This document shows, piece after piece, positions 56,389-64,000 of a DNA stretch of 64,000 nucleotides. Location of the stretch: positions 2,736,501 to 2,800,500 of the forward strand of contig JBDWTN010000007.1 in the NCBI GenBank assembly GCA_039984955.1. Direction: 5' to 3'. The position numbers were made by a program, and so were the translations under genes. The notes under the pieces were generated by a model, which saw nothing but the letters and a program-made list of their open reading frames with translations, was not told the DNA's origin and made no database searches. Each line of letters opens with the position of its first letter. Position 1 is the first letter of the stretch. The DNA comes from Marinobacter alexandrii. GTDB taxonomy: Bacteria > Bacteroidota > Bacteroidia > Cytophagales > Cyclobacteriaceae.

Positions 56389-57687
56389 ATGAATCATTTG
56401 AAACAAATCACATTAATCATATCTGTTATCCTTCCCGTCCTCATTTTTGCTTCATGTTCCAAAGATGAACAAGAAGAGAATGTTGATGAAGTTTTACTTC
56501 CAATAATCACTTCTATTACTCCCTTACAAGGGCAAGAGGGAGATCCTGTAACCATAAAAGGAGCTAATTTTAGTGCAAATACGACACAGATTAAAGTAGA
56601 TTTTAATGGTGTTGAATCAGACGAAATTTCTTTTTCTTCTATTGCTCAAATTTCGACCGTAGTGCCAAAAGGTGCGACAACTGGCGAAATTTCTGTGACA
56701 ATAGTAGAGCAGACAGTTAAAGGTCCGATTTTCACGATCGAAGAGGAGGGAACTGGAGTGATTACTCCTCCTGTTGGGCAAGAAAAAACACCTTCGAATT
56801 TTAAGATTGCCTTTTTTGGAGACTCAAATATCGGTTCGGCGGCAAAAGCAGTACTGAATTTGGTTAAAAGTGAAGGAGCAGACGCTGTAGTTCACCCGGG
56901 AGATCTCAACTATGCAGAGATTCCTGTAGACTTTGAAAGTCATATAAATGAAATTTTGGGAGCTGATTATCCTTACTTTTTTTGTGTAGGGAATCATGAT
57001 GATGAAGCTTGGAATGGTCCGAATAAGTATCAGTCTTTTTTAGAGGAAAGATTCAAAAGGTTGGGCATTTCGTGGAAAGGTCAGTTGGGAGTGACAAGTT
57101 CGTTTTATTATAAAGGAATTTTCTTTGTCATATCAGCACCGGATGAATTTGGAATTACTTCTGCATCTGCGGGAAATCATATTCGAAAAGAACTCGCACA
57201 AGACGAATCAGTCTGGAGAATTTCGTTTTGGCACAAGAACCAACGCCTGATGCAGGTAGGTGGAAAAAGCAATGAAGCAGGATGGAATGTGTACGAAGAA
57301 TCTCGAAAAGGGGGGGCGATCATTGCGACAGCACATGAGCACTCGTATAGTAGAACTCATGAGATGAGTAATTTCCAAAATCAGGTTATTTCAAGTACAG
57401 AAAACACCGTCAATTTATGGAAAGATGATGCGTCAACGAGTAGTCTTGATGAAGGTAGATCTTTTGCCTTTGTATCAGGTTTAGGAGGGAAAAGTATCAG
57501 AGATGCTGAAAGCGGATTAGATCAGAACCCATGGTGGGCTGATGTTTATCACTCCAATAATGGTGGACAGCATGGAGCTCTTTTTGGTGAGTTTAATTAT
57601 GAAGGCGATACTTCATTGGCACGGTTCTACTTTAAAGATATTGATGGAACTGTGAGAGATGAATTTTTTGTGCGATCGAATAATTGA
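56389..57687 (+). CDS. IPT-domain metallophosphoesterase lipoprotein
   Basis: A 432-residue protein: lipoprotein signal (FASC, Cys23), an IPT/TIG domain (about 38-118), then a calcineurin-like phosphoesterase domain (about 137-432). Metal-site motifs are FFGDSN (Asp145), HPGDLNY (Asp172), GNHDD (Asn202-His203), FWHKNQ, and TAHEHSYSR. The first motif is D-x-N rather than the usual D-x-H. It is a likely surface phosphatase or phosphodiesterase, the only clear enzyme of the SusCD locus, which suggests a phosphate-containing substrate. The exact substrate is unknown. Confidence 0.87.
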   Translation: MNHLKQITLIISVILPVLIFASCSKDEQEENVDEVLLPIITSITPLQGQEGDPVTIKGANFSANTTQIKVDFNGVESDEISFSSIAQISTVVPKGATTGEISVTIVEQTVKGPIFTIEEEGTGVITPPVGQEKTPSNFKIAFFGDSNIGSAAKAVLNLVKSEGADAVVHPGDLNYAEIPVDFESHINEILGADYPYFFCVGNHDDEAWNGPNKYQSFLEERFKRLGISWKGQLGVTSSFYYKGIFFVISAPDEFGITSASAGNHIRKELAQDESVWRISFWHKNQRLMQVGGKSNEAGWNVYEESRKGGAIIATAHEHSYSRTHEMSNFQNQVISSTENTVNLWKDDASTSSLDEGRSFAFVSGLGGKSIRDAESGLDQNPWWADVYHSNNGGQHGALFGEFNYEGDTSLARFYFKDIDGTVRDEFFVRSNN

Positions 57688-57784
57688 TGAATAGTATTAT
57701 TGATTAATGACAGTAGATGATTGCTTAGCGACGCAATAAATAGTCCTTTTGGCGAGTTTTAAAGTCCGATAATCGAATTAAATC

Positions 57785-57800
57785 ATTATCAGCTGATAAT
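57785..57800. promoter_or_regulatory. 16-bp perfect palindrome upstream of the STAS-like gene
   Basis: ATTATCAGCTGATAAT, a perfect palindrome 35 bases before the ATG at 57836; a possible operator for a dimeric regulator. Confidence 0.35.
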
Positions 57801-57835
57801 AGATCTAGCTTTAAATAAACTAAAGATGAGGATTT

Positions 57836-58300
57836 ATGTCAGTTAACACAATCTTGCCGCCTATTCAAACCTTCGATTTTGTCTCTGAGGAGAATGGCAG
57901 TCTGCTGCTACTAAATAAAGAATTGCGAATAGTCAAAATAGAATGGCATGGACGTGTAGATGCTCATACTGCTTCTGAAATTTTGAATAAGGGAGCAGAC
58001 CTCATTGAAAAGGGTATTTGTACCAGGTTACTGCTTAATCGTAAAGAACTTGATGAATTTACCAAAGAGGCAAGGCAATGGATAAAGGATGATTTACTGA
58101 AAAAGCGTGCTAAGTCTTTAGTTCACAAAGTAGAAAAGGTTGCCACAGTAAAATCTGTTACAAAAATGGGGAACCTGTTTGCTACTATACTTTCAACCGC
58201 AACTAGAATAGTCTTTCCTGGTTTGAAAATGAATAATTTTGATACAGAAGAAGAGGCAATTTCGTGGATGGTAGAACCTCAAAGAAATAGGGTAGCGTGA
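57836..58300 (+). CDS. STAS/SpoIIAA-like protein
   Basis: A 154-residue cytoplasmic protein of a STAS/SEC14-like type: beta strands at the N-terminus (LRIVKIEWHGRVDAHTASEI), a helix-strand (GADLIEKGICTRLLLNRKEL), a basic middle helix (IKDDLLKKRAKSLVHKVEKV) and a final NFDTEEEAISWM helix that is usual at the end of such domains. The family includes regulatory and lipid-binding proteins; no phosphorylatable serine can be assigned with confidence. It stands alone, with a palindrome upstream and a terminator downstream. Confidence 0.6.
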   Translation: MSVNTILPPIQTFDFVSEENGSLLLLNKELRIVKIEWHGRVDAHTASEILNKGADLIEKGICTRLLLNRKELDEFTKEARQWIKDDLLKKRAKSLVHKVEKVATVKSVTKMGNLFATILSTATRIVFPGLKMNNFDTEEEAISWMVEPQRNRVA

Positions 58301-58314
58301 AATAGTTAAAGCAG

Positions 58315-58344
58315 AAGGCCTGCTAATTTAGCAGGCCTTTTGAT
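58315..58344 (+). terminator. Terminator between STAS-like and Cys-rich genes
   Basis: An 11-bp perfect stem AAGGCCTGCTA / TAGCAGGCCTT (58315-58325 and 58329-58339) with a 3-base loop and a following T run. Confidence 0.88.
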
Positions 58345-58364
58345 TTCCAATATGGATAATTTTT

Positions 58365-59591
58365 TCATTGCTCATTTGCAAGACAAACTCCATCCACACA
58401 TATTCCGTCACATATAAATACACCGCAAATTGTAGGGTCATCTTGACATGTACCATTGATGCATACTTTGCCACGTGGGCAAATGACTCCAAAGCAAGGA
58501 TCAACAGGTATTGGAATACATTGACCGCCTCGACAAAACTTTCCTTCAGGACATTCTACCCATGCACATCTATTTCCTGCAGGTCCTTCACAATTTCCAT
58601 CAGCACATGTTTCTTCGGCATTGCAGCTTAAATATCTGGTGCCGGTCGATGGACTGTCTCCCCATGCCCAGAGATTTTCAAAGCGTGATTGATAAAAAAT
58701 TGCGCCATTTAAAGTGGTGGCTAATGTTGTTTTATTAATCCAACGATATGTATTGATTCCCACCGGTCTGTAAGACGTTCTAGAGACGTTTATTTTTGGC
58801 CCCAAATTGACATTATACCACACTGTCCACTTAAAAAAACCAGTAACTGATCTTTTGGTAGGTTTCCATACTCCAAAAATTTTCCGCTCTGCAAAAACCT
58901 GACTTTGAACTACTAATGTTTGCCTCCAAGGAACTGGGGTGTAATTGATTTTGGTGTCTAATTCTGTAGTGGTTCTATTGTTATAGCTTGTATCTGTTAT
59001 TCTATTGTACTTATTGCAAGTGATGGCTTCTGTGCTCGGAGTAGTTGAGTTGTCATATTCATAAACGACACTCACTCCTTCTTTTACAGTTTTAGAAAAT
59101 TGAATTATTTCATTTAGTTTTTCTGCTTGGGAAACTGGCACGCTTATTAAACCTTCATTAAACAGCTTGTATCGATCTTCTTCAATCACAAACAACCCAT
59201 TTACATTGGCCAATAAATGACTAGTTGTTTCCTCAGTAGCGCGAACAATTGTTTTTTCTCCGTCTTCTTCGACTATCTTGACATATGCTGAATGTTTATT
59301 TACGAATTCTTCAAGATCTTGAGGACTAGTAAATTCAGTTTCAGCGAGCTTGTCCATTATCATCTCTGTTTTTCTTTGAAGAGACATAAAACTTCTAGCC
59401 TCTTCAAATAGAATTAGTTCATCCAAGCTTAGGTTCTCTACTTGGGCTAAGTAATCGGTAACAGCTTGACCTGAGTAGAAGCTCAATAATGTTTGATCTT
59501 GTTCAATGATCAAATCCAGATCATTTTCATGCATCTGGCAGCTTATGCCAAACAAAAAACTTGTGATAAGAATAAGAATGTAATTTCTCAT
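58365..59591 (-). CDS. Lipoprotein with Cys-rich EGF/EB-like tail
   Basis: A 408-residue protein from the ATG at 59591, which gives a clean lipoprotein signal (MRNYILILITSFLFGISC, Cys18); upstream in-frame starts are rejected. The central region is beta-rich and unassigned. The C-terminal 85 residues (about 325-408) hold repeated disulfide-type modules, C-x-x-V-x-C-P-x-G-K-x-C-x-x-G-x-C. The tail resembles that of the lipoprotein at 27.8 kb, which has a different central domain. It is probably envelope-displayed. No GGAACA-N13 motif was found upstream. Confidence 0.7.
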   Translation of the reverse strand: MRNYILILITSFLFGISCQMHENDLDLIIEQDQTLLSFYSGQAVTDYLAQVENLSLDELILFEEARSFMSLQRKTEMIMDKLAETEFTSPQDLEEFVNKHSAYVKIVEEDGEKTIVRATEETTSHLLANVNGLFVIEEDRYKLFNEGLISVPVSQAEKLNEIIQFSKTVKEGVSVVYEYDNSTTPSTEAITCNKYNRITDTSYNNRTTTELDTKINYTPVPWRQTLVVQSQVFAERKIFGVWKPTKRSVTGFFKWTVWYNVNLGPKINVSRTSYRPVGINTYRWINKTTLATTLNGAIFYQSRFENLWAWGDSPSTGTRYLSCNAEETCADGNCEGPAGNRCAWVECPEGKFCRGGQCIPIPVDPCFGVICPRGKVCINGTCQDDPTICGVFICDGICVDGVCLANEQ

Positions 59592-59705
59592 ATTAGGGTT
59601 TTTTAGGTATAACATTTTGACTTTATGTAAAATATCAAAATTCATACTTATATTTTTATCGAATGTCAATTTTTCATGAAGTTGTTTTAACTAGGTGTCA
59701 TTAAT

Positions 59706-60701
59706 CTAGCTTATAGGTAAGTACACCTTATCCACCATCTCCTGATATTCTTTTTCAGCCTCACTAAAAGAGGTAATACCCCCTCCGCTGCAATAGAAAA
59801 GTTGGTTTTCTTCTTTTTTGATGAATCGAATCATTACGCCAGTTTCAAGTGATTCTCCATCAAAATGACCACAAATTCCGGTGTAAAAATTACGATCATA
59901 TCGCTCTACTTGTTGGATGATTCTAAGAGTCTCTGGTTTAGGGGCTCCAGAAATAGATCCTGCTGGGATAAGCTTAGATAAGATGGTACCTATGTTGCTT
60001 TTCCAGTCCCTACTTAAATGGCCTCTTACTTCCGAGCTTATTTGCAGTAGCTTCTTATCATTGGTCATCAATTCATCAACGTATCGAAACTTCGTCACCT
60101 CCACTTGGTTCGCCACTTGACTCAAGTCATTTCTAATCAAATCCACGATGGTCACATGTTCTGCTCTTTCTTTGATATCCCCTAAAATTATCTCTTCAGC
60201 ATTATGGAGGCTCCCGTCAATGGTACCTTTCATTGGGTACGAGTAAATATGATCATCTTCTATTTTAACAAAAGTCTCTGGAGAAAAGACGACAAACTGG
60301 CCTGGTACAAGTAGTTTATATTTTGCTTGAGAGTATTCGAAGATTTGATCGAGTGATAGATTAGTTTCAATAGGAGTTTTGAAAGTGAGGTTCGTCAAAA
60401 ATGAATTGCCTACATTAATTTCATGAATGACCTGATCAAAAGCGCGCTTGAAACTCTCAAAACTTAACGGGGCTTTTCTAAATTCTACATTCTGAATTCT
60501 GAATTCTGAATAAGGAGTTCCAACCTTTAGATGAAATGATCCCCGTAATTGTGCTGAAGAATTTTGCTCGATACACCAACTTTCTCCCAGAAAATTACAG
60601 TAAAACGAAAACGGTAGTTGAGCCGATCCGAGTTCATTTAGCTTTGATATGGCATCACTTTTTGTCAGCATCAGACTCATACTTTCATAAAATTGAACCA
60701 C
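59706..60701 (-). CDS. pabB: Aminodeoxychorismate synthase component I
   Basis: A 331-residue chorismate-binding enzyme. The motifs PMKGTIDG, VDLIRNDLSQVAN, LIPAGSISGAPKPET and YTGICGHF, and YCSGGGITSFSEAEKEY, are those of PabB/TrpE. The short length (no full N-terminal domain) is typical of Bacteroidota PabB. It aminates chorismate for p-aminobenzoate and folate synthesis. No glutamine amidotransferase (PabA) gene is adjacent. It follows a DUF6787-type gene by 32 bases on the same strand. Confidence 0.92.
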   Translation of the reverse strand: MVQFYESMSLMLTKSDAISKLNELGSAQLPFSFYCNFLGESWCIEQNSSAQLRGSFHLKVGTPYSEFRIQNVEFRKAPLSFESFKRAFDQVIHEINVGNSFLTNLTFKTPIETNLSLDQIFEYSQAKYKLLVPGQFVVFSPETFVKIEDDHIYSYPMKGTIDGSLHNAEEIILGDIKERAEHVTIVDLIRNDLSQVANQVEVTKFRYVDELMTNDKKLLQISSEVRGHLSRDWKSNIGTILSKLIPAGSISGAPKPETLRIIQQVERYDRNFYTGICGHFDGESLETGVMIRFIKKEENQLFYCSGGGITSFSEAEKEYQEMVDKVYLPIS

Positions 60702-60733
60702 TCATGAGAGTTGCTCACCTTTAGATATAATTT

Positions 60734-61057
60734 CTAGTCTTTTTTATCTTGTTCCCATCTAGCGGGTTTAATGCCGAAGCGTCTCAACATTTTTTGCTCG
60801 TATCTCCAGAAGAAAGCAAACTGGCCAAAAATAAACCCATAACAAAGGAGGATAATATTATAGATTGGCAGGATCATAAGAATATAGATTACGGTCATCC
60901 ACCATTGCTTTTCTCCACCTCCGGTAATTAAACTCAGGATAGGCTCCCGAATAAACAGGACAGTAAATCCAGTGCAAGCAAAAACGATTAACACGACCAC
61001 TACCTGAAAAAGGCTTTTAAGCCCCCATTTTTCTTGCAACTTCTTAATCCAACTCAT
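60734..61057 (-). CDS. Small membrane protein, DUF6787-like
   Basis: A 107-residue protein with two membrane helices (about 15-45 and 50-80), the opening WIKKLQEKWGLKSLFQVVVV and the ending EQKMLRRFGIKPARWEQDKK, as in the DUF6787 family of Bacteroidota. Its function is unknown. Its start overlaps the end of the pseudouridine synthase gene by 14 bases, suggesting coupled translation. Confidence 0.78.
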   Translation of the reverse strand: MSWIKKLQEKWGLKSLFQVVVVLIVFACTGFTVLFIREPILSLITGGGEKQWWMTVIYILMILPIYNIILLCYGFIFGQFAFFWRYEQKMLRRFGIKPARWEQDKKD

Positions 61058-61727
61058 TGATGAATGCCTCGAAATCAGGCCATTTTGGTTTAGAGATAAC
61101 TTTAATTGGTTCCTTTTTTACTGGATGGACAAACTCCAGTTTGTATGCATGCAAATCGATACTATTATCCTTATTAAGCTTAGAGAAACCATACTTTACA
61201 TCGCCTCTTATGGAAGTGCCATTCTCACGCATTTGGATACGTATTTGATGAGGGCGACCAGTTTTTGGTATTACTTCCAAAAGGGATACTTTACTGTGAG
61301 ATGCTAACATTCGATAACTTAAAATAGCCTCCTTAGCCCCGCTAACTGGCTTGTGTCGTACATGCGCTTTATTTTTCTTGGTGTCTTTTTCAAGCCAATG
61401 CCTTAAGGTTTGTTCGGAATTATTGGGAACCCCATCGACTACTGCCAAATAGGTTTTTTTGATTTCATGATCATGAAAGAGTTTATTCATTCGTTCCAAT
61501 GCTTTGGAAGTGCGGGCAAAAACGACAAGTCCACCCACTGGTCTATCCAATCGATGGCAAGGTTGGCAAAATACATTACCAGGTTTATTATATTTTTTTC
61601 GGATGTATTCTGTAGCTATTTCCGTAAGTGTGGTATCACCTGTTTCATCTGGTTGTACCAACCATCCGGTGAGCTTTTCAACAATCAGCAGATGATTGTC
61701 CTCATATTTTACGACCAAATTTTGCAT
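61044..61727 (-). CDS. RluA-family RNA pseudouridine synthase
   Basis: A 227-residue enzyme with the catalytic motif CHRLDRPVGG (Asp61) and the conserved GRPHQIRIQM segment. No S4 domain is present. It converts uridine to pseudouridine in rRNA or tRNA; the site is not predictable from the sequence. The ATG at 61727 fits the family length. Confidence 0.94.
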   Translation of the reverse strand: MQNLVVKYEDNHLLIVEKLTGWLVQPDETGDTTLTEIATEYIRKKYNKPGNVFCQPCHRLDRPVGGLVVFARTSKALERMNKLFHDHEIKKTYLAVVDGVPNNSEQTLRHWLEKDTKKNKAHVRHKPVSGAKEAILSYRMLASHSKVSLLEVIPKTGRPHQIRIQMRENGTSIRGDVKYGFSKLNKDNSIDLHAYKLEFVHPVKKEPIKVISKPKWPDFEAFINELD

Positions 61728-61781
61728 TGTGCCGCAAAATTAGTCATCTAAAGTGTGGCTGACTATCAATGTGGCTAAACT

Positions 61782-62684
61782 CTAAAAATACTTTTCTTGA
61801 AACATCGATCTTCGAGATACATTAAAATTGAATTTCACTGAAACTTCGTGAGTTCCATAGTTTCCGTAAACCAATGAATTACTGGGCATTTCGAAGGAGT
61901 ACCCTATTTGTATATTATCAGAAGCATCTATGATCCCGAACACTCCAAAGTGTTTTAAGTCTCTTACACTTATCCCTGCCCACATGACCATGTCGAGATA
62001 AACACTGCCAGTCAGGTCGAAGGAAAAAGCATCTCCTTCAAAAGATCTGACTAATGCCATGACTTTAAAGGGCATCCGGTTAATCTCTTTTGCAAAACCA
62101 GTCGTGAAGTAATAGTGTCGTTTGTATCGCTCCGAAGTGGTTACACCATCTGAAACTGAGGAATTAAGTATCCGAGGTATGGAAGCACCTGCAAAAAAAT
62201 TCTGATTCATGTACATGAACCCAACACCGAAATTAGGTTTTATGATGTTATCATGACCTTGCATAATTTCAGGGTCATCAAAGAAATCAAATTCAACTCC
62301 TGAAAAATCGTAACCATACTGAACAAGCCCACCCTGGATGCCCATAGCAAATCGAGCATCTCTCATATTGATATTGTAAGAACCTATGAATTGTATTTCA
62401 TAGTTGCTACTTACACCAAACCGATCATTAAGTACAATACCCCCAATTCCAGCTTTTCCTCCATTTATGCCAGTCTGTGCGGTAATCGTACTTGTTTGAG
62501 GTGCTCCATCAATTCCAGCCCATTGAAATCGCGTAATAGCTCCAACAGATAGCCTATTATACATACCTGCGTAAGCAGGGTTTATCATTAACTGGTTAAA
62601 CTGATACTGATTATACAGCGGATCTTGTTGGCAATAAGTGATTGCGGGAAGGAGTAGGATGAGTATGTATGCTAGCTTCTTCAT
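61782..62684 (-). CDS. PorP/SprF family type IX secretion membrane protein
   Basis: A 300-residue outer-membrane protein with a signal peptide (1-18) and the family opening QQDPLYNQYQFNQLMINPAY followed by AG, then Gly/aromatic beta strands. PorP/SprF proteins sit beside surface proteins with type B sorting domains and anchor or help secrete them. The gene just upstream (5-base gap) encodes such a protein. Confidence 0.93.
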   Translation of the reverse strand: MKKLAYILILLLPAITYCQQDPLYNQYQFNQLMINPAYAGMYNRLSVGAITRFQWAGIDGAPQTSTITAQTGINGGKAGIGGIVLNDRFGVSSNYEIQFIGSYNINMRDARFAMGIQGGLVQYGYDFSGVEFDFFDDPEIMQGHDNIIKPNFGVGFMYMNQNFFAGASIPRILNSSVSDGVTTSERYKRHYYFTTGFAKEINRMPFKVMALVRSFEGDAFSFDLTGSVYLDMVMWAGISVRDLKHFGVFGIIDASDNIQIGYSFEMPSNSLVYGNYGTHEVSVKFNFNVSRRSMFQEKYF

Positions 62685-62689
62685 GACAA

Positions 62690-63829
62690 TTAATTTTTTA
62701 CGTAAATGAATCCAGCCTCTCTTTTACTGCCTGTCAATTGAACAGTATAGTAATAGCTTCCTGTCGCCAGCATTCCACCTATTCCAACATTAGCACTACC
62801 ACGGAAGACTTTTTCCTGATTATTATAGCCACTCATTTCAAACACTTTGTTTCCCTGTCTATCAAAGATTTCTACCTTGTTGTTTTCGTAGAATTCAATG
62901 TTTTCAATCCGCAGAAAATCATGCTTGCCATCTTGTAGTGAAGTGACCACATTGACGACTGTAATAGGTGGATCACTTAAGCTTCTATCAGATAATAGGT
63001 AATAGCCCCATATGATAGGTGTGTTGACTGATATGATTCCTGATTCTAGTGTTCCCGAAAGTTCAGAGTCTCCTACAATTTCAAGTGGGTCAGATATTAT
63101 TTGGTTAAATGCGATAGCAGCTTCTTCCTGAGTTTCAATAAATACTTCACTTATTACTGGTAAGGAAATGCCATCAGAACTGAAAGAATCGTTTTCGAAG
63201 ATTTGCCAATACCTATTTGAAGAAAAGGAGTCTATTTCTGAAGATGCGTCTGAATCCAACCCACCACTAAAAGCTTGAATACCTACAGGTTCAGTGCTTT
63301 GAATATTAGTTAGATCGACAGGTAAAAACTCAGATTCTGATCCAATAGGGAAGGTGAAATCTCCGGAACTGGTGGTGAACAGAGCTCCGTCAATGTAAGA
63401 GTTTGGGCTTGCGCCGGAGATTGATGCACCTTCCTCAATGGTAATTTTAGTATCAGTTGTCAATGACACAATTCCTGAAGTCAACGTTAGTGATTTTGTG
63501 ATTGAAAGATCCGAAATGACAGCTACTCCTGAGGAATTAATCTCTAGGTTTCGATAACTAGATTCACCTGATTCAAATAATTGATTTTCACCAAGTAGAG
63601 AGAAGGTGCCGGAAACCGAACGATAGTCACCACTATTCATCCAGTTTCCGTATAGTCTCAATGCACCCTCGTTTTGTATCGTTCCGCTATTAGAAATATT
63701 TCCTTGCACAGTGAAAGGAATCCCTTCATCAATGGTAAGTAAACCATCACTATTTGTTAGGAGCGCTTGTGCATACATGGATACACAAGCTCCAAATGAA
63801 ATAATAAAAAATAGATTCAATTTTTTCAT
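62690..63829 (-). CDS. Type IX-secreted protein with gliding-motility-type C-terminal domain
   Basis: A 379-residue protein with a signal peptide (1-20, ending YAQ), a beta-helix-like N-terminal half (NSGTIQNEGALRLYGNW-type strands) and a C-terminal type B sorting domain (about 300-379; FLRIENIEFYENNKVEIFDR, then GSYYYTVQLTG, ending GFIYVKN). Such proteins are exported through the SprA translocon and held at the surface with PorP/SprF partners, here the next gene. It starts 11 bases after the stop of another open frame that runs off the window. Confidence 0.85.
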   Translation of the reverse strand: MKKLNLFFIISFGACVSMYAQALLTNSDGLLTIDEGIPFTVQGNISNSGTIQNEGALRLYGNWMNSGDYRSVSGTFSLLGENQLFESGESSYRNLEINSSGVAVISDLSITKSLTLTSGIVSLTTDTKITIEEGASISGASPNSYIDGALFTTSSGDFTFPIGSESEFLPVDLTNIQSTEPVGIQAFSGGLDSDASSEIDSFSSNRYWQIFENDSFSSDGISLPVISEVFIETQEEAAIAFNQIISDPLEIVGDSELSGTLESGIISVNTPIIWGYYLLSDRSLSDPPITVVNVVTSLQDGKHDFLRIENIEFYENNKVEIFDRQGNKVFEMSGYNNQEKVFRGSANVGIGGMLATGSYYYTVQLTGSKREAGFIYVKN

Positions 63830-63840
63830 GTCCTTTGTTA

Positions 63841-64000
63841 TTAATCAGCTTGAGAAACTGTGTAGGTTATCTTTATTCCATGCAGTTGGAGCTCTGATCC
63901 ATCACTATCTGAGCTGGTGAACCTTAAAAAATAGGCATAGGTAGAGTTATCAATAGTGCCGTTAAAAATCGTATTATCGGTAAGCTGTGTAACAACGGTA
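63841..64000 (-). CDS. C-terminal end of a secreted protein (partial, runs off the window)
   Basis: The minus strand is open from the window edge to a TAA at 63841-63843. The 52 decoded residues include STYAYFLRFTSSDSDGSELQ and end HGIKITYTVSQAD, a beta-strand-rich C-terminus. It is the upstream gene of the sorting-domain and PorP genes, with only 11 bases between, so it probably belongs to the same operon. Too little is present to name it. Confidence 0.6.
   Translation of the reverse strand, partial: TVVTQLTDNTIFNGTIDNSTYAYFLRFTSSDSDGSELQLHGIKITYTVSQAD

Overview
The window is AT-rich DNA of a Bacteroidota bacterium, most likely a marine-type member of the Cytophagia. The evidence is type IX secretion genes at both ends (the C-terminus of SprA, and PorP/SprF next to a protein with a gliding-motility-type sorting domain), a SusC/SusD pair, atpD-atpC split from the rest of the ATP synthase operon with a very short epsilon subunit, and one good Bacteroidota-type promoter (TTTG-N19-TAACTTTG). 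There is no rRNA, tRNA or CRISPR array. Genus cannot be fixed from this sequence.

Layout. 1-9.1 kb is mostly housekeeping: sprA end, gcvH, a TonB-like transducer, a membrane-TPR protein, gatC, plsC and an ABC-2 type exporter pair. 9.1-13.4 kb carries an orphan histidine kinase and the first of three TPR-CHAT (caspase-like) proteins. 13.5-29 kb is accessory: two large exported RHS/YD-repeat proteins, the second with about 18 MopE-like calcium-binding-type units and a possible polymorphic C-terminus; REP-like repeats with a RAYT transposase; two paralogous tail-fibre-like proteins; and a Cys-rich lipoprotein. 29.1-33.9 kb has a MITE-like inverted repeat, the second CHAT protein, and a divergent ECF sigma factor/anti-sigma pair. 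33.9-44 kb has atpDC, a second ECF sigma operon, a CHASE2 protein, a PabC-like enzyme, the third CHAT protein and a desaturase. 44-57.7 kb has a VPS10/BNR-type protein and a SusCD locus with its own membrane-bound LuxR-type regulator and a metallophosphoesterase but no glycoside hydrolase. 57.8-64 kb has a STAS-like protein, a second Cys-rich lipoprotein, pabB, a DUF6787-type protein, an RluA-family enzyme and T9SS-related genes.

The most striking signal is a shared promoter-like motif, GGAACA-N13-TGCAATAAA (degenerate in the second half), found with the same 13-base spacer upstream of five transcription units: the RHS pair, both tail-fibre-like genes, the Cys-rich lipoprotein gene and the ECF sigma gene at 32.5 kb itself. 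The first half looks like an ECF -35 element. I infer that this sigma factor is autoregulated and controls a local set of exported proteins. Its anti-sigma partner has a TPR tail outside the cytoplasm, and an exported TPR-CHAT putative protease is encoded divergently beside it. This is a candidate undescribed envelope-signalling and surface-protein system, and it is the finding most worth following up.
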